Shown one piece after another: positions 18,201-25,588 of a stretch of 64,000 bases of DNA. A program made the position numbers and the translations under genes. Location: assembly GCA_026393755.1 (NCBI GenBank), contig JAPKZO010000039.1:62001-126000 (forward strand). Reading direction: 5' to 3'. Source of the stretch: Acidobacteriota bacterium (GTDB lineage Bacteria; Acidobacteriota; Vicinamibacteria; Vicinamibacterales; JAKQTR01). The stretch's first letter is position 1; each line of letters starts with the position of its first letter. Under the pieces are notes generated by a model. That model had not been told where the DNA came from. It was given only the letters and a program-made list of their open reading frames with translations, and ran no database searches.

Positions 18201-21200
18201 AGCGTCGCTGCCGGCGCCATTCCCAGGCCATTCGCGCCTCCCAGATACAGGTACACTCGCCCGATGGCGCCGGTGAAAGTCTGCCCAGCTCCGATCAAAA
18301 CGTCTGCGTAGCCGTCGCCGTTGACATCTCCCGCCGTCGCTACCGAGGCTCCCAACGCCTCCCTTCCCGCTCCTGCCATTGTCGTTGCCGGCGACGTCAC
18401 CAGGCCGCTCGCTCCACCGAGAAACAGATACGCCTTCCCATCCCAGTTGTTGTAGCTCTTCGCGCCGACGACGACATCGGCGTAGCCGTCCCCATTCACG
18501 TCTCCGGCCGTCGCCACCGAACAGCCGAACTGGTCGCCTGCCGCGCCCGTCAGCGTCGTAGCCGGCGTTGTCGCCAGGCCACCCGCCCCACCCAGATACA
18601 CGTACGCCCGCCCACTGCCAGCCGCCCCCACCAAGACGTCCGCGTAGCCGTCCCCATTCACATCTCCCGCTGTCCCCGCCGACCAGCCAACCTGCTCATC
18701 GACCGCGCCGGTCAGCGTTGTCGCTGGCGTCGTCGCCAGGCCACCCGGCCCGCCCAGATACACGTATACCCGTCCGTATCCTCTGACATAGCCAGTCTCA
18801 CCGACGATGACGTCCGCGTAGCCGTCTCCGTTTACATCCCCTGCCGTCGCCACCACATAGCCGAATTCGTTGCCAGCCGTCTCGCCCGTGAGGATGGTCG
18901 CGGGGGTCGTCGCCAGGCCGTTCGGTCCGCCAAGATACAGATACACCCGACCGGTCCCGGAGTAATCGTAGTAGTACGCCCCGACCACGACGTCCGCGTA
19001 GCCGTCGCCATTGACATCTCCCGCTGACGCCACCGACCGGCCGAAGTCGCTGTAGGTCCCCGCTTCTCCCGTCCAGGTCGTCGCCGCCGTGGTCGCCACT
19101 CCGCTCCCGCCGCCAAGGTACACATGCGCCCGCCCAGTACTGCTGTTGTAGGCGTGCGCCCCGACCACCAAATCGGCGTAGCCGTCGCCGTTCACATCTC
19201 CCGCGGTCGCAACCGATCTGCCGAAGCTGTCGCCGGCCACCTCACCCGAGAGTGTCGTCGCCGCCGTTGTCGCCAGGCCGCTCGCCCCGCCGAGATACAC
19301 GGACACCAATCCTGTGAGACTTCCGGTGCCCTCCGCCGCGACCACCACGTCAGCGTAGCCGTCCCCGTTTACGTCTCCCGCCGTCGCGACCGAGACGCCG
19401 AAATTGGTGCCGGGCGCCACGCCTGTCAGGATCGTCGGCGCCGTCGCCGCCAAGCCGGTCGCGCCCCCCAGGAACACGTATGCCCGTCCGGTGGCAGATT
19501 GGTACCAAAATGCCCCGATCACGATGTCCGCGTAGCCGTCGCCGTTCACATCACCCGCCGGCGCCACCGAAAAGCCGAAGTAGTCGCCAGCAGTCTCGCC
19601 CAGCACCGTCGTCGAGGCCGTTGTCGACAGGCCGCTTGCGCCGCCCAGATACACGTACACCTTCCCGGTGTTCGTGGCGTAACCATAGGCCCCGACCACC
19701 AGGTCCGCGTAGCTGTCGCCGTTCACATCGCCCGCCGTGGCCACAGAGAAGCCGAAGTTGATGCCGGCCGACTCGCCCGTCAATGTCGTCGCCGTTGTCG
19801 TCGCCAGACCGCTCGGCCCTCCCAGATATACGTACACGCGTCCGGCGGCACCACTGAAGTAGGGCGCCCCGACCACGGCGTCGGCATAGCCGTCCCCGTT
19901 CACGTCCCCTGCCGGCGCCACGACTGCGCCGAAGAAGTCGCCCGCCGTCTCGCCAGTCAGTGTCGTCGCGGCGGTCGTCGCCAGACCGCCCGGTCCCCCC
20001 AGATACACATACGCCCGCCCGGTGTTCGCGCTGCGGCCTGGTGCTCCGACCGTTACGTCCGCATAGCCGTCCCCGTTCACATCTCCCGCGGTTGCCACGG
20101 TGTAGCCAAACATGTCGCCGACCGCCTCGCCCGTCAGTGTTGTCGCAGGCGTCGTCGCCAGGCCGCTCGCTCCCCCGAGGTACAAGTACACGCGCCCGGT
20201 GTCACTCCCGTAGCCATACGCTCCCACGAGTACGTCCGAGTAGCCGTCCCCATTCACATCTCCCGCCGGCGCGACGGGAAAGCCGAAGTGGTTGTTGGCA
20301 GCCTCCCCCGTCAGCGTCGTTGGCGGTTCAGTGAGCAGGGGATCGATGGTGACCGGGTAGACGGCGCCACGGGTGTCGAGCGTCAGGCGAATATGTGCGG
20401 ATTCGCCCGAGAGAACCGAGAGCGTGGCGGGCAGTGTGCGGCCGCTGGCGTCGGTCACGATGAGATCGGCGTATCGGGCGCGAACCACACCGTCGGGCCC
20501 GCGCAACTCCACCACCAATCCGTCCTGCTGGAGAGCAGGCTGCAGCTCACCGGTCACCGCCAGTTTGAGCGTCACTTGCCCGGCGCCGGCCGGCGCCTCT
20601 GCCAGCGTGAAGCCGTGCTCGATGCCCCCCTTTTCGTTCACATACCATTCGCTCAGTGCCGGCGCGCCCTCGTGTGAATCGCCATGCCGGAATTCCACGC
20701 GGCCGCCCTCCGCCCGCGGCGCCACGACCGGCATCGGCGTCAAGTCGTCGCCGACGCCGTAGGCCACCAGCCGCAGACCGACAGTCCAATCCGCGACGGC
20801 GCCCGGCAAGTCCATGTCAGATCCTGCTTCGGTCGTCGATGCACTCGTTCCCGGCGAGTCGGCGTCCACTGGGGTCCGCGAGTGCCGCGTTTCTCGAGGG
20901 TCGCGTGCTGGCGGCCGCATCGGTGTGATGGCCACACCCATCGAACTGAAGCGCGCCTTCCACCGCTGCCCCGGATTGTCCGCTTCGTAGGTCCCCGGGG
21001 CCGTGTCCGCCACTGGCCGCACGGCGTAGGCGTCTTGCTCAATCTGCGCGCGCACCGCCGTCCACCAGTCTGCCGCCACGCCCGACGGCAACGTCGGCGC
21101 ATCACCGGCTGCCCCGTGCGAACGATCGACACGCGGTGTCGCCGCGAGCGACCGCCCGCCGACCTCGGTGGGCGAAGGCTCAGGCGTGATCACCCCGAGA

Positions 21201-21259
21201 GCGATCACCGCGCAAAGGCAGATCAGTCGTGACGTACGACGCGAACGGCAGGCTGTCAT
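15275..21259 (-). CDS. P3: secreted giant protein with 14 FG-GAP repeats, FN3, IPT/TIG and BACON-A-B-C tail
   Basis: 1994 residues, the largest of the seven. ATG 21259 follows GAGGAA at 7 nt. A hydrophobic N-terminus (LICLCAVIALGVI) suggests export. Residues about 60-310 are an uncharacterised domain with a GIEHGFTLAEAP segment, as seen in front of FG-GAP arrays. Residues about 315-1140 hold fourteen repeats of about 59 residues built on AGDVNGDGYADVVVGA and YLYLGGASGLATT; the DxNGDGYxD loop is the calcium-binding motif of integrin-like FG-GAP blades. Fourteen would fill two seven-bladed propellers. Then FN3-like (about 1150-1255), IPT/TIG (about 1258-1340), MBG-like (1346-1420), BACON-like (1425-1535), A (1541), B (1679-1793), a palindrome-rich linker and C (1894-1994). 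Ends VRVRVVVK without module D. Likely a calcium-dependent surface binding protein. Confidence 0.88.
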   Translation of the reverse strand: MTACRSRRTSRLICLCAVIALGVITPEPSPTEVGGRSLAATPRVDRSHGAAGDAPTLPSGVAADWWTAVRAQIEQDAYAVRPVADTAPGTYEADNPGQRWKARFSSMGVAITPMRPPARDPRETRHSRTPVDADSPGTSASTTEAGSDMDLPGAVADWTVGLRLVAYGVGDDLTPMPVVAPRAEGGRVEFRHGDSHEGAPALSEWYVNEKGGIEHGFTLAEAPAGAGQVTLKLAVTGELQPALQQDGLVVELRGPDGVVRARYADLIVTDASGRTLPATLSVLSGESAHIRLTLDTRGAVYPVTIDPLLTEPPTTLTGEAANNHFGFPVAPAGDVNGDGYSDVLVGAYGYGSDTGRVYLYLGGASGLATTPATTLTGEAVGDMFGYTVATAGDVNGDGYADVTVGAPGRSANTGRAYVYLGGPGGLATTAATTLTGETAGDFFGAVVAPAGDVNGDGYADAVVGAPYFSGAAGRVYVYLGGPSGLATTTATTLTGESAGINFGFSVATAGDVNGDSYADLVVGAYGYATNTGKVYVYLGGASGLSTTASTTVLGETAGDYFGFSVAPAGDVNGDGYADIVIGAFWYQSATGRAYVFLGGATGLAATAPTILTGVAPGTNFGVSVATAGDVNGDGYADVVVAAEGTGSLTGLVSVYLGGASGLATTAATTLSGEVAGDSFGRSVATAGDVNGDGYADLVVGAHAYNSSTGRAHVYLGGGSGVATTAATTWTGEAGTYSDFGRSVASAGDVNGDGYADVVVGAYYYDYSGTGRVYLYLGGPNGLATTPATILTGETAGNEFGYVVATAGDVNGDGYADVIVGETGYVRGYGRVYVYLGGPGGLATTPATTLTGAVDEQVGWSAGTAGDVNGDGYADVLVGAAGSGRAYVYLGGAGGLATTPATTLTGAAGDQFGCSVATAGDVNGDGYADVVVGAKSYNNWDGKAYLFLGGASGLVTSPATTMAGAGREALGASVATAGDVNGDGYADVLIGAGQTFTGAIGRVYLYLGGANGLGMAPAATLDGVGTNESFGYSIGTAGDVNGDGYADIVVGAPGYVTATGRVYVYLGGASGLTTTPSTTLTGETTSNSFGVSVATAGDVNGDGYADVVVGADAYDYYVGRAYVYLGGGGPGRSLAPRARQADNSAPIAHGGRSESMTAFRLAAIAHSPFGRTQVKLEWEVKPLGTSFTGSGTSRSTAWLDSTMAGTSFNELVSGLTRATSYHWRVRVRYHSASSPFAQHSRWVTQPWVGAQESRLRTKNAAPTVSQIYPASGSTLGGTVVTINGTGFVQGATVTIGGVAASDVTVTNATTLTLVTAAHAEGVVDVVVANRDAQAATIGGSFTYVAMKTPVITWATPASIGLGTALSSTQLNATASFDGAALPGTFAYTPDAGIVLAEGTHTLSTTFTPTDNVYYTTATKTVDLVVLPAPTMVAAPASLYFGAVKAVGSATLSSQTLAQTVVITFGGASSGWTATTTDPWLSITGGSGTGAGTFTVAIVNPGDTIGASTSLSGAVTMTSPSASNSPLSVPVTLTVSRPGASALPFGAFDTPGDGTTGMQGSFAVTGWALDDVAIDRVEIWRDLVPGEDGRHAYITDPAHPAFGKVFIANPLFVTDARPDVESFYPSYPFANRAGWGYLLLSWGLEGQGNGPYTLYAYAFDVDGHSASLGTKTIAVDNAHASKPFGSIDTPGYGETRSGTFVNFGWALTPAGDASCRIDNGHVFVTVDSLPAALVSYGDARADIAASFPGFLNSANASGAYYVNTTTLTNGRHQIGWLVYDNCGRGDGIGSRFFNVLNGGARPTGDAGAAADAPGLQTRPTLGPDASGLAALSAGEGKSRPTLQADPGRGVDPAELTLRPLAGQEPGDPRRAARAASDQSLAGRRDAGSVAPAAGGTVAVRHLGGDWQDVPADADGGRLIDVMQGGRIEVRLPPAAGGAYTGHLAVNAERRSLPVGSSLDMTAGIFYWQPDPAFFGAFDLVFEAPGTDAVRVRVVVK
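15659..15685. repeat. Palindromic repeat family 2, copy 3 (in P3 linker)
   Basis: Same 27-bp element as 12043-12069 except one base in the loop, in the linker between modules B and C of P3 and read in frame. Confidence 0.78.
15811..15830. repeat. 20-bp perfect palindrome in P3 linker
   Basis: GCCGGGTCTGCAGACCCGGC is its own reverse complement. It lies in the same linker as the family 2 element, a third type of palindrome in this protein region. Confidence 0.8.
17880..20317 (-). repeat. Tandem array of 14 FG-GAP coding repeats, period about 177 bp
   Basis: Each unit re-uses a conserved core encoding GDVNGDGYADV and a second core encoding YLGG..GLATT. Units vary between them, so this is a diverged coding repeat within P3 and a place where slippage or unequal crossing-over could change blade number. 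Confidence 0.92.
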
Positions 21260-21369
21260 GATCGTGTTCCTCGTTCGTTCACATGGTGAACTGCCGGGAA
21301 GGGGCAGATGCTTGAACGACGCCCATTCATCGGGGGGGGCGACGACCGCGAATCTTGAGAATCGGCGAG

Positions 21370-21378
21370 ATGATAACA
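21370..21378 (-). promoter_or_regulatory. Candidate extended -10 element upstream of P3
   Basis: Minus-strand TGTTATCAT (extended -10, TGnTATCAT) lies about 110 bp upstream of the P3 start in the gap between P4 and P3. No good -35 is visible. It sits just beyond the module D relic. Confidence 0.35.
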
Positions 21379-21384
21379 GATCAC

Positions 21385-21489
21385 GCGGCGCGCTGGACGC
21401 GCGCGATGCGGAAACACCACCACGTCGTAGGTGCCGGGCGGCAGCGGGTCCACCGCCAGCTCATACGCCGCGCCAGCCCGCAGTCGTTC
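21385..21489 (-). pseudogene. Relic of a module D C-terminus downstream of P4
   Basis: Right after the P4 stop, in a different frame, the minus strand reads AAYELAVDPLPPGTYDVV then VFPHRARPARR. This matches the end of module D in P1, P5, P6 and P7 (for example LPPGTYDLVVYPHRART). The rest of D is missing, so P4 appears to have lost D by an internal deletion that created the present stop. It has no start and is not expected to be translated on its own. Confidence 0.8.
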
Positions 21490-21491
21490 CG

Positions 21492-24400
21492 TTACTTCAC
21501 GACCACACGCACCCGCACCGCGTTCGTTCCGGGTGCCTCAAACGCGAGGTCGAATGCGCCGAGGAATGCCGAATCTGGCTGCCAATAGAAGATCCCGGCC
21601 ATCGCGTCGAAAGAGGATCCCAGTGGCAGTGGCCGGCGCTCGGCGTTCACCACGATGTGGCCCGTGTAGGCCCCACCCGCCGCGGGCGGCAGTTGCACTT
21701 CAATCCGGCCGCCCTGCGTCACGTCAATGAGATGGCCGCCTTCGGCATCTGCCGGCAGGTCCTCCCAGTCACCGCCCAGATGACGCACCGACACAGTGCT
21801 CGAGGACGCCGCGGGACGGGCCGCCGCCGCGGGCGCCGCCCAGTGCGCAGCCTCAGGCGTCTGCGTTCCCGCGTAGGGGCGCGATTCATCGCGCCCGGCC
21901 GCGACGGCGGTCTCTCGATCGGGCGCCATCAATGGCGCCCCTACGGTCGGATCAGATCCCGAACCCCGCGCGCCGCCATTCAGCACGTTGAAGAACCGGC
22001 TCCCAATCCCGTCCCCTCGGCCGCAAGTGTCGTACACCAGCCAGCCGATCTGGTGCCGGCCATTGGTGAGCGCCGTCGTATCCACATAGTACGAGCCACT
22101 CGCGTTGGTGCTGTTCAAGAAGCCCGGGAACGATGAGGCGATATCACTGCGCGCGTCGCCATAGTTGACGAGCGCGGCCGGGAGCGAGTCGACGGTTGCC
22201 CACACATGGCCGTTGTCGATCCGGCACGAAGAGTCCCCGACTGGCGTCAAGGCCCAGCCGAAGTTCACGAAGACCCCGGACTTGGTCTCCCCGTACCCCG
22301 GCGTATCAATCGACCCGAACGGCTTGGACGCATGCGCGTTGTCGACCGCAATCGCCTTGCTCCCGAGGCTCGTCCAGTGCCCGTCCACGTCAAACGCGTA
22401 AGAGTAGAGCGTGTACGGACCGTTCCCTTGCCCCTCCAGGCCCCACGACAGCAGCAGATACCCCCAGCCCGCCCGGTTCGCGGCCGGATAGCCTGCATAA
22501 ATCCCCTCTACGTCTGGACGCGCGTATGTTACAAACAGCGGACTCGCGATGAATACCTTGCCATTCGCGGGGTGCGCCGGATCCGTCGTGTAGGCATGAG
22601 CGGGATCTTCCCCCAGCACCAGGTCCCGCCAGATCTCCACCCGGTCAATGGCCACATCATCCAGCGCCCACCCCGTCACCGCAAACGACCCCTGCATCCC
22701 CGTCGTGCCGTCCCCCGGCGTGTCGAACGCGCCGAACGGCGGCGCGGACGCGCCTGGGCGCAAGACGGTCAGCGTCACCGGAATCGTCAGCGGCGAGTTG
22801 GACGCGGTCGGCGACGTCATCGTCACCGCGCCCGAGAGCGAGGTGCTCGCACCGATCGTGTCGCCCGGATTCACAATCGCAACGGTGAACGTGCCGGCAC
22901 CGGCTCCCGATCCCGGAGTGACGCTCAGCCAGGCGTCCGTCGTGGTCGCGGTCCACACACTCGATGCGATGCTGAATGTGAGCACCACCGTCTGCGCCGG
23001 CGTCTGCGACGACAGCGTCGCCGATCCGACGGCCTTGACGGCCCCGAAGCTCAACGACGACGGCCTCGCCGTGGCGGGCCCATACACCGTGAGCTCCGCG
23101 GAGTTGGAGGTGGCCGAACCCGATGAGTTGGTGAAGACCGCCTGGTAACGCTTGCCGTTGTCTGCGATCGACGCCGTGAATGCGTACGTGGGTGACGCGG
23201 CGCCAGCGATATCGGTCCACGTGGAGCCACCGTCGGTGCTCACCTGCCACATAACCGTCGGCGCGGGGTTGCCGCTGGCCGCCGCTGTAAATGATGCCGC
23301 GCCACCCGGGGCCACCGACTGATCTGACGGTTGCGTCGTTAATGTCGGCGCCGCGGGCGGACCCACGATCGCGAAGTCGGCATCTGAAATGTCGAAGAAG
23401 ATGTTGCCGACGGCCTCGACCTTGATGCGAGCCGTGGTTGTGGCGGCGTCCGGGATCGCCACCACCGCGCTTCCGGTGTTCGGCGTGCTCGAGGTCAGCA
23501 CCGTTGGGAATGTGATTCCGCCATCGGTCGAAAGCGAGATCTTCACGTCGGCGGCGCTGACAGGCGACGCGCTCGTGCCCGCCACGATCCACGTCACCGT
23601 CTGTGCGCCGCTGGTCCAACCCACACTGCTGTTGGGCGAGGTCACCGCAAAAGGCCCGGCCGCCGTCGTCACGGTGACCTGCACGCGTGACGTCGCCACG
23701 GCACCACCGCCGGAGTGGTTGTCGCGCGCAGTCACCTGGAAGTTCATCGTGCGGTTCGTGACCGCGAGCGTCTCACCGGTCAGACACGTGTTGCTGGAGC
23801 ACAAGTACGTCGCCGGCGGCACGTTGGCGTTGTTCAGGATGTACGCCAGGCTCGGAAACGTGCGCGTCGGGCTCGAACTCGGCAGGTACGACCTGAACAG
23901 CGGCCGCGAACCATCATCGGTCGTTGCCGTCGCCACCGAGGATGACGCGGTGCCCAGATCGAACTCCTCCCATTGATACGTGATGGGGTCCGTGTCCGCG
24001 TCGCTGCCCGTGGCGGTCAGGGTGAATGGCGTCTGCTTGGGGATCGTGTAATTGGAACCGCCGCTCACGTCCGGCAGCGCGTTGCCAGTCGCCGAGGTGG
24101 TTCCGCACGAGGCACCGGCGCCCGACGTCAGGTAGGCGGTGATCTGGTTCAGGCTCTCGACGTGAAACTGATCGTTCGAGTTAGGCTGCAGATTCTCCGG
24201 CGAGCAGATGCCGGCGTAGGCCATGATTGTCGATCCGCTGCCCACTTCGTACGCGTGCGTCGACGACCTGGCGGAACCGCCGCAGTCCGACGACGTACTG
24301 TTGAACGTGTGGTCGCCGCCGAACTGGTGACCGAGTTCGTGCGCGACGTAGTCGACGTCAAACGCGTCGCCGGTCGGGTTCGACAAGCCGGTCGCGCCCT

Positions 24401-25433
24401 TGGCCTTGAAGCTCGCCGAACAGATCACGCCGACGTCGGCGAATCCTCCTCCAGCCGAGGAGAAGACATGGCCGACATCGTAGCTGGCCGTGCCAACGAC
24501 GGCGTCGAGGTTGCTCTGATTCTCGTCGATCATCGCCACGGCGTCGGTGTTCGTGTACGGATCGGTGCTGCCGTTGAGGTAGATCAAAGCCGTGGGATCA
24601 ATAGTGGTGCCGGTCTTCAGCGTCAGCGTGACGGAGAGATCCCGTTCATAGATCCCGGTGACGCGGTTGATGGTCGTAGTCATCCGCGCGAGCGCCAGTT
24701 CCTTGGTCCCGCCGGCGGCCGCTGTGTACTCGCCGGTGGCCGCGAGCGCCAGCACGTACGTGCGTTTCGTGTCGCCGTTGGTGATCGGAAACGTGTCGAC
24801 CCCACGGCTCTGCCCGGTATGACCGGCGTCACCGACCATGCAGATGGGTCTGGCACCCTGCCGGACGGCATCGGCTTTGCGAAACGACACGTAGTCGTCG
24901 AGATTGCCGCGCGCCCATGGATCGATGTACACCGTTCCGCCGGCCGACAGGATGATGGCGTGGAAACCGGCGGCGGTCCACCCGAACCGCGTGGTGGCAG
25001 CGGGATCATCGAGGCCCTGACCGCGATAGGTCTTGAATTCGGGAAACGCCGCCGCCAATTCCGGCGCCAGGATGGGCGACTCCTGCACACGGAAGCGCTC
25101 GTAGCGGCCGTCCGGCATGGGCAATGTCAGGATGACGTCGGCGACGGCGTTGCGCGCCGCGCGCTGGCGCTGCGCCCGCCGTGCAATGGCATCGAAGGCC
25201 GTCTTGTTGAATCGCAGGCGGGAGTACGGCCCACCCAGATCCGGTCGCCGGGCGTCCAGTGCGCGTGCTTGCGCGCTGACGGCCTGCCAGACCTGGTCGC
25301 CGGATTGACCGGCAGAAGGCTGCTGGCCGCCCGCGGCAATTGCACTGCCAGTGGCCCAGAAGATCGAGACCGCCGCCAGGATCACACGCACCCGTCGGTT
25401 CGCGCCACACCGGCCACACCGTCTGTCCGCCAC
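21492..25433 (-). CDS. P4: secreted reprolysin-like zinc metallopeptidase with Ig-like domains and BACON-A-B-C tail
   Basis: 1313 residues; GTG 25433 follows GGGAGG at 5 nt, with a signal peptide (VRVILAAVSIFWATGSAIA). Residues about 40-215 look like a propeptide. The peptidase domain (about 220-450) carries HELGHQFGGDH with zinc ligands His365, His369 and His375 and catalytic Glu366, plus a Met-turn STIMAYAGIC, which is the metzincin pattern of M12B/reprolysin-like enzymes. After it come a cadherin/PKD-like stretch, an Ig-like domain (about 591-690), an I-set-like Ig domain (about 697-785), BACON-like (791-890), module A (898), B (1037-1150), a linker with a palindrome pair and C (1215-1313). 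It should digest proteins outside the cell or at the surface. Ends VRVRVVVK; a module D relic lies downstream. Confidence 0.9.
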   Translation of the reverse strand: MADRRCGRCGANRRVRVILAAVSIFWATGSAIAAGGQQPSAGQSGDQVWQAVSAQARALDARRPDLGGPYSRLRFNKTAFDAIARRAQRQRAARNAVADVILTLPMPDGRYERFRVQESPILAPELAAAFPEFKTYRGQGLDDPAATTRFGWTAAGFHAIILSAGGTVYIDPWARGNLDDYVSFRKADAVRQGARPICMVGDAGHTGQSRGVDTFPITNGDTKRTYVLALAATGEYTAAAGGTKELALARMTTTINRVTGIYERDLSVTLTLKTGTTIDPTALIYLNGSTDPYTNTDAVAMIDENQSNLDAVVGTASYDVGHVFSSAGGGFADVGVICSASFKAKGATGLSNPTGDAFDVDYVAHELGHQFGGDHTFNSTSSDCGGSARSSTHAYEVGSGSTIMAYAGICSPENLQPNSNDQFHVESLNQITAYLTSGAGASCGTTSATGNALPDVSGGSNYTIPKQTPFTLTATGSDADTDPITYQWEEFDLGTASSSVATATTDDGSRPLFRSYLPSSSPTRTFPSLAYILNNANVPPATYLCSSNTCLTGETLAVTNRTMNFQVTARDNHSGGGAVATSRVQVTVTTAAGPFAVTSPNSSVGWTSGAQTVTWIVAGTSASPVSAADVKISLSTDGGITFPTVLTSSTPNTGSAVVAIPDAATTTARIKVEAVGNIFFDISDADFAIVGPPAAPTLTTQPSDQSVAPGGAASFTAAASGNPAPTVMWQVSTDGGSTWTDIAGAASPTYAFTASIADNGKRYQAVFTNSSGSATSNSAELTVYGPATARPSSLSFGAVKAVGSATLSSQTPAQTVVLTFSIASSVWTATTTDAWLSVTPGSGAGAGTFTVAIVNPGDTIGASTSLSGAVTMTSPTASNSPLTIPVTLTVLRPGASAPPFGAFDTPGDGTTGMQGSFAVTGWALDDVAIDRVEIWRDLVLGEDPAHAYTTDPAHPANGKVFIASPLFVTYARPDVEGIYAGYPAANRAGWGYLLLSWGLEGQGNGPYTLYSYAFDVDGHWTSLGSKAIAVDNAHASKPFGSIDTPGYGETKSGVFVNFGWALTPVGDSSCRIDNGHVWATVDSLPAALVNYGDARSDIASSFPGFLNSTNASGSYYVDTTALTNGRHQIGWLVYDTCGRGDGIGSRFFNVLNGGARGSGSDPTVGAPLMAPDRETAVAAGRDESRPYAGTQTPEAAHWAAPAAAARPAASSSTVSVRHLGGDWEDLPADAEGGHLIDVTQGGRIEVQLPPAAGGAYTGHIVVNAERRPLPLGSSFDAMAGIFYWQPDSAFLGAFDLAFEAPGTNAVRVRVVVK
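21877..21940. repeat. Palindrome pair (family 1) in P4 linker
   Basis: Two 20-bp palindromes, GGGCGCGATTCATCGCGCCC (21877-21896) and GGGCGCCATCAATGGCGCCC (21921-21940), 24 bp apart and flanked by inverted GTAGGGGCG arms. The pair is read in frame, and the same unit occurs in P5 at 28509-28572 in the matching linker. Confidence 0.88.
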
Positions 25434-25539
25434 GACTGCCTCCCTGGGGTTCTTCTGCGAAGTCGCGCCCGAGGCTGCCCTCTACACGAACGGCGGCAGT
25501 GGGATCTTCACGACCAGTACCTTTTCGAGCCTGATTTGC

Positions 25540-25568
25540 ATCATACGACTCCGCCAGAGCATTGTCAC
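25540..25568 (-). promoter_or_regulatory. Sigma70-type promoter for P4
   Basis: On the minus strand GTGACA (25568-25563), a 17-bp spacer, then TATGAT (25545-25540). Both hexamers match consensus at five of six positions. It lies about 107 bp upstream of the P4 GTG start in the divergent gap with P5. Confidence 0.6.
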
Positions 25569-25588
25569 GTAGGGTACACTCATGCTCA

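Noticed and set aside
17880-20317. Regularly spaced repeats considered as a CRISPR array
   Set aside because: Units are about 177 bp, diverged, coding in one frame and match FG-GAP blades; no short identical repeats with unique spacers.
21256-21453. 65-codon minus-strand open frame as a real gene
   Set aside because: Its N-terminal part is the tail end of a lost module D and the rest is the P3 upstream region; it has no Shine-Dalgarno.
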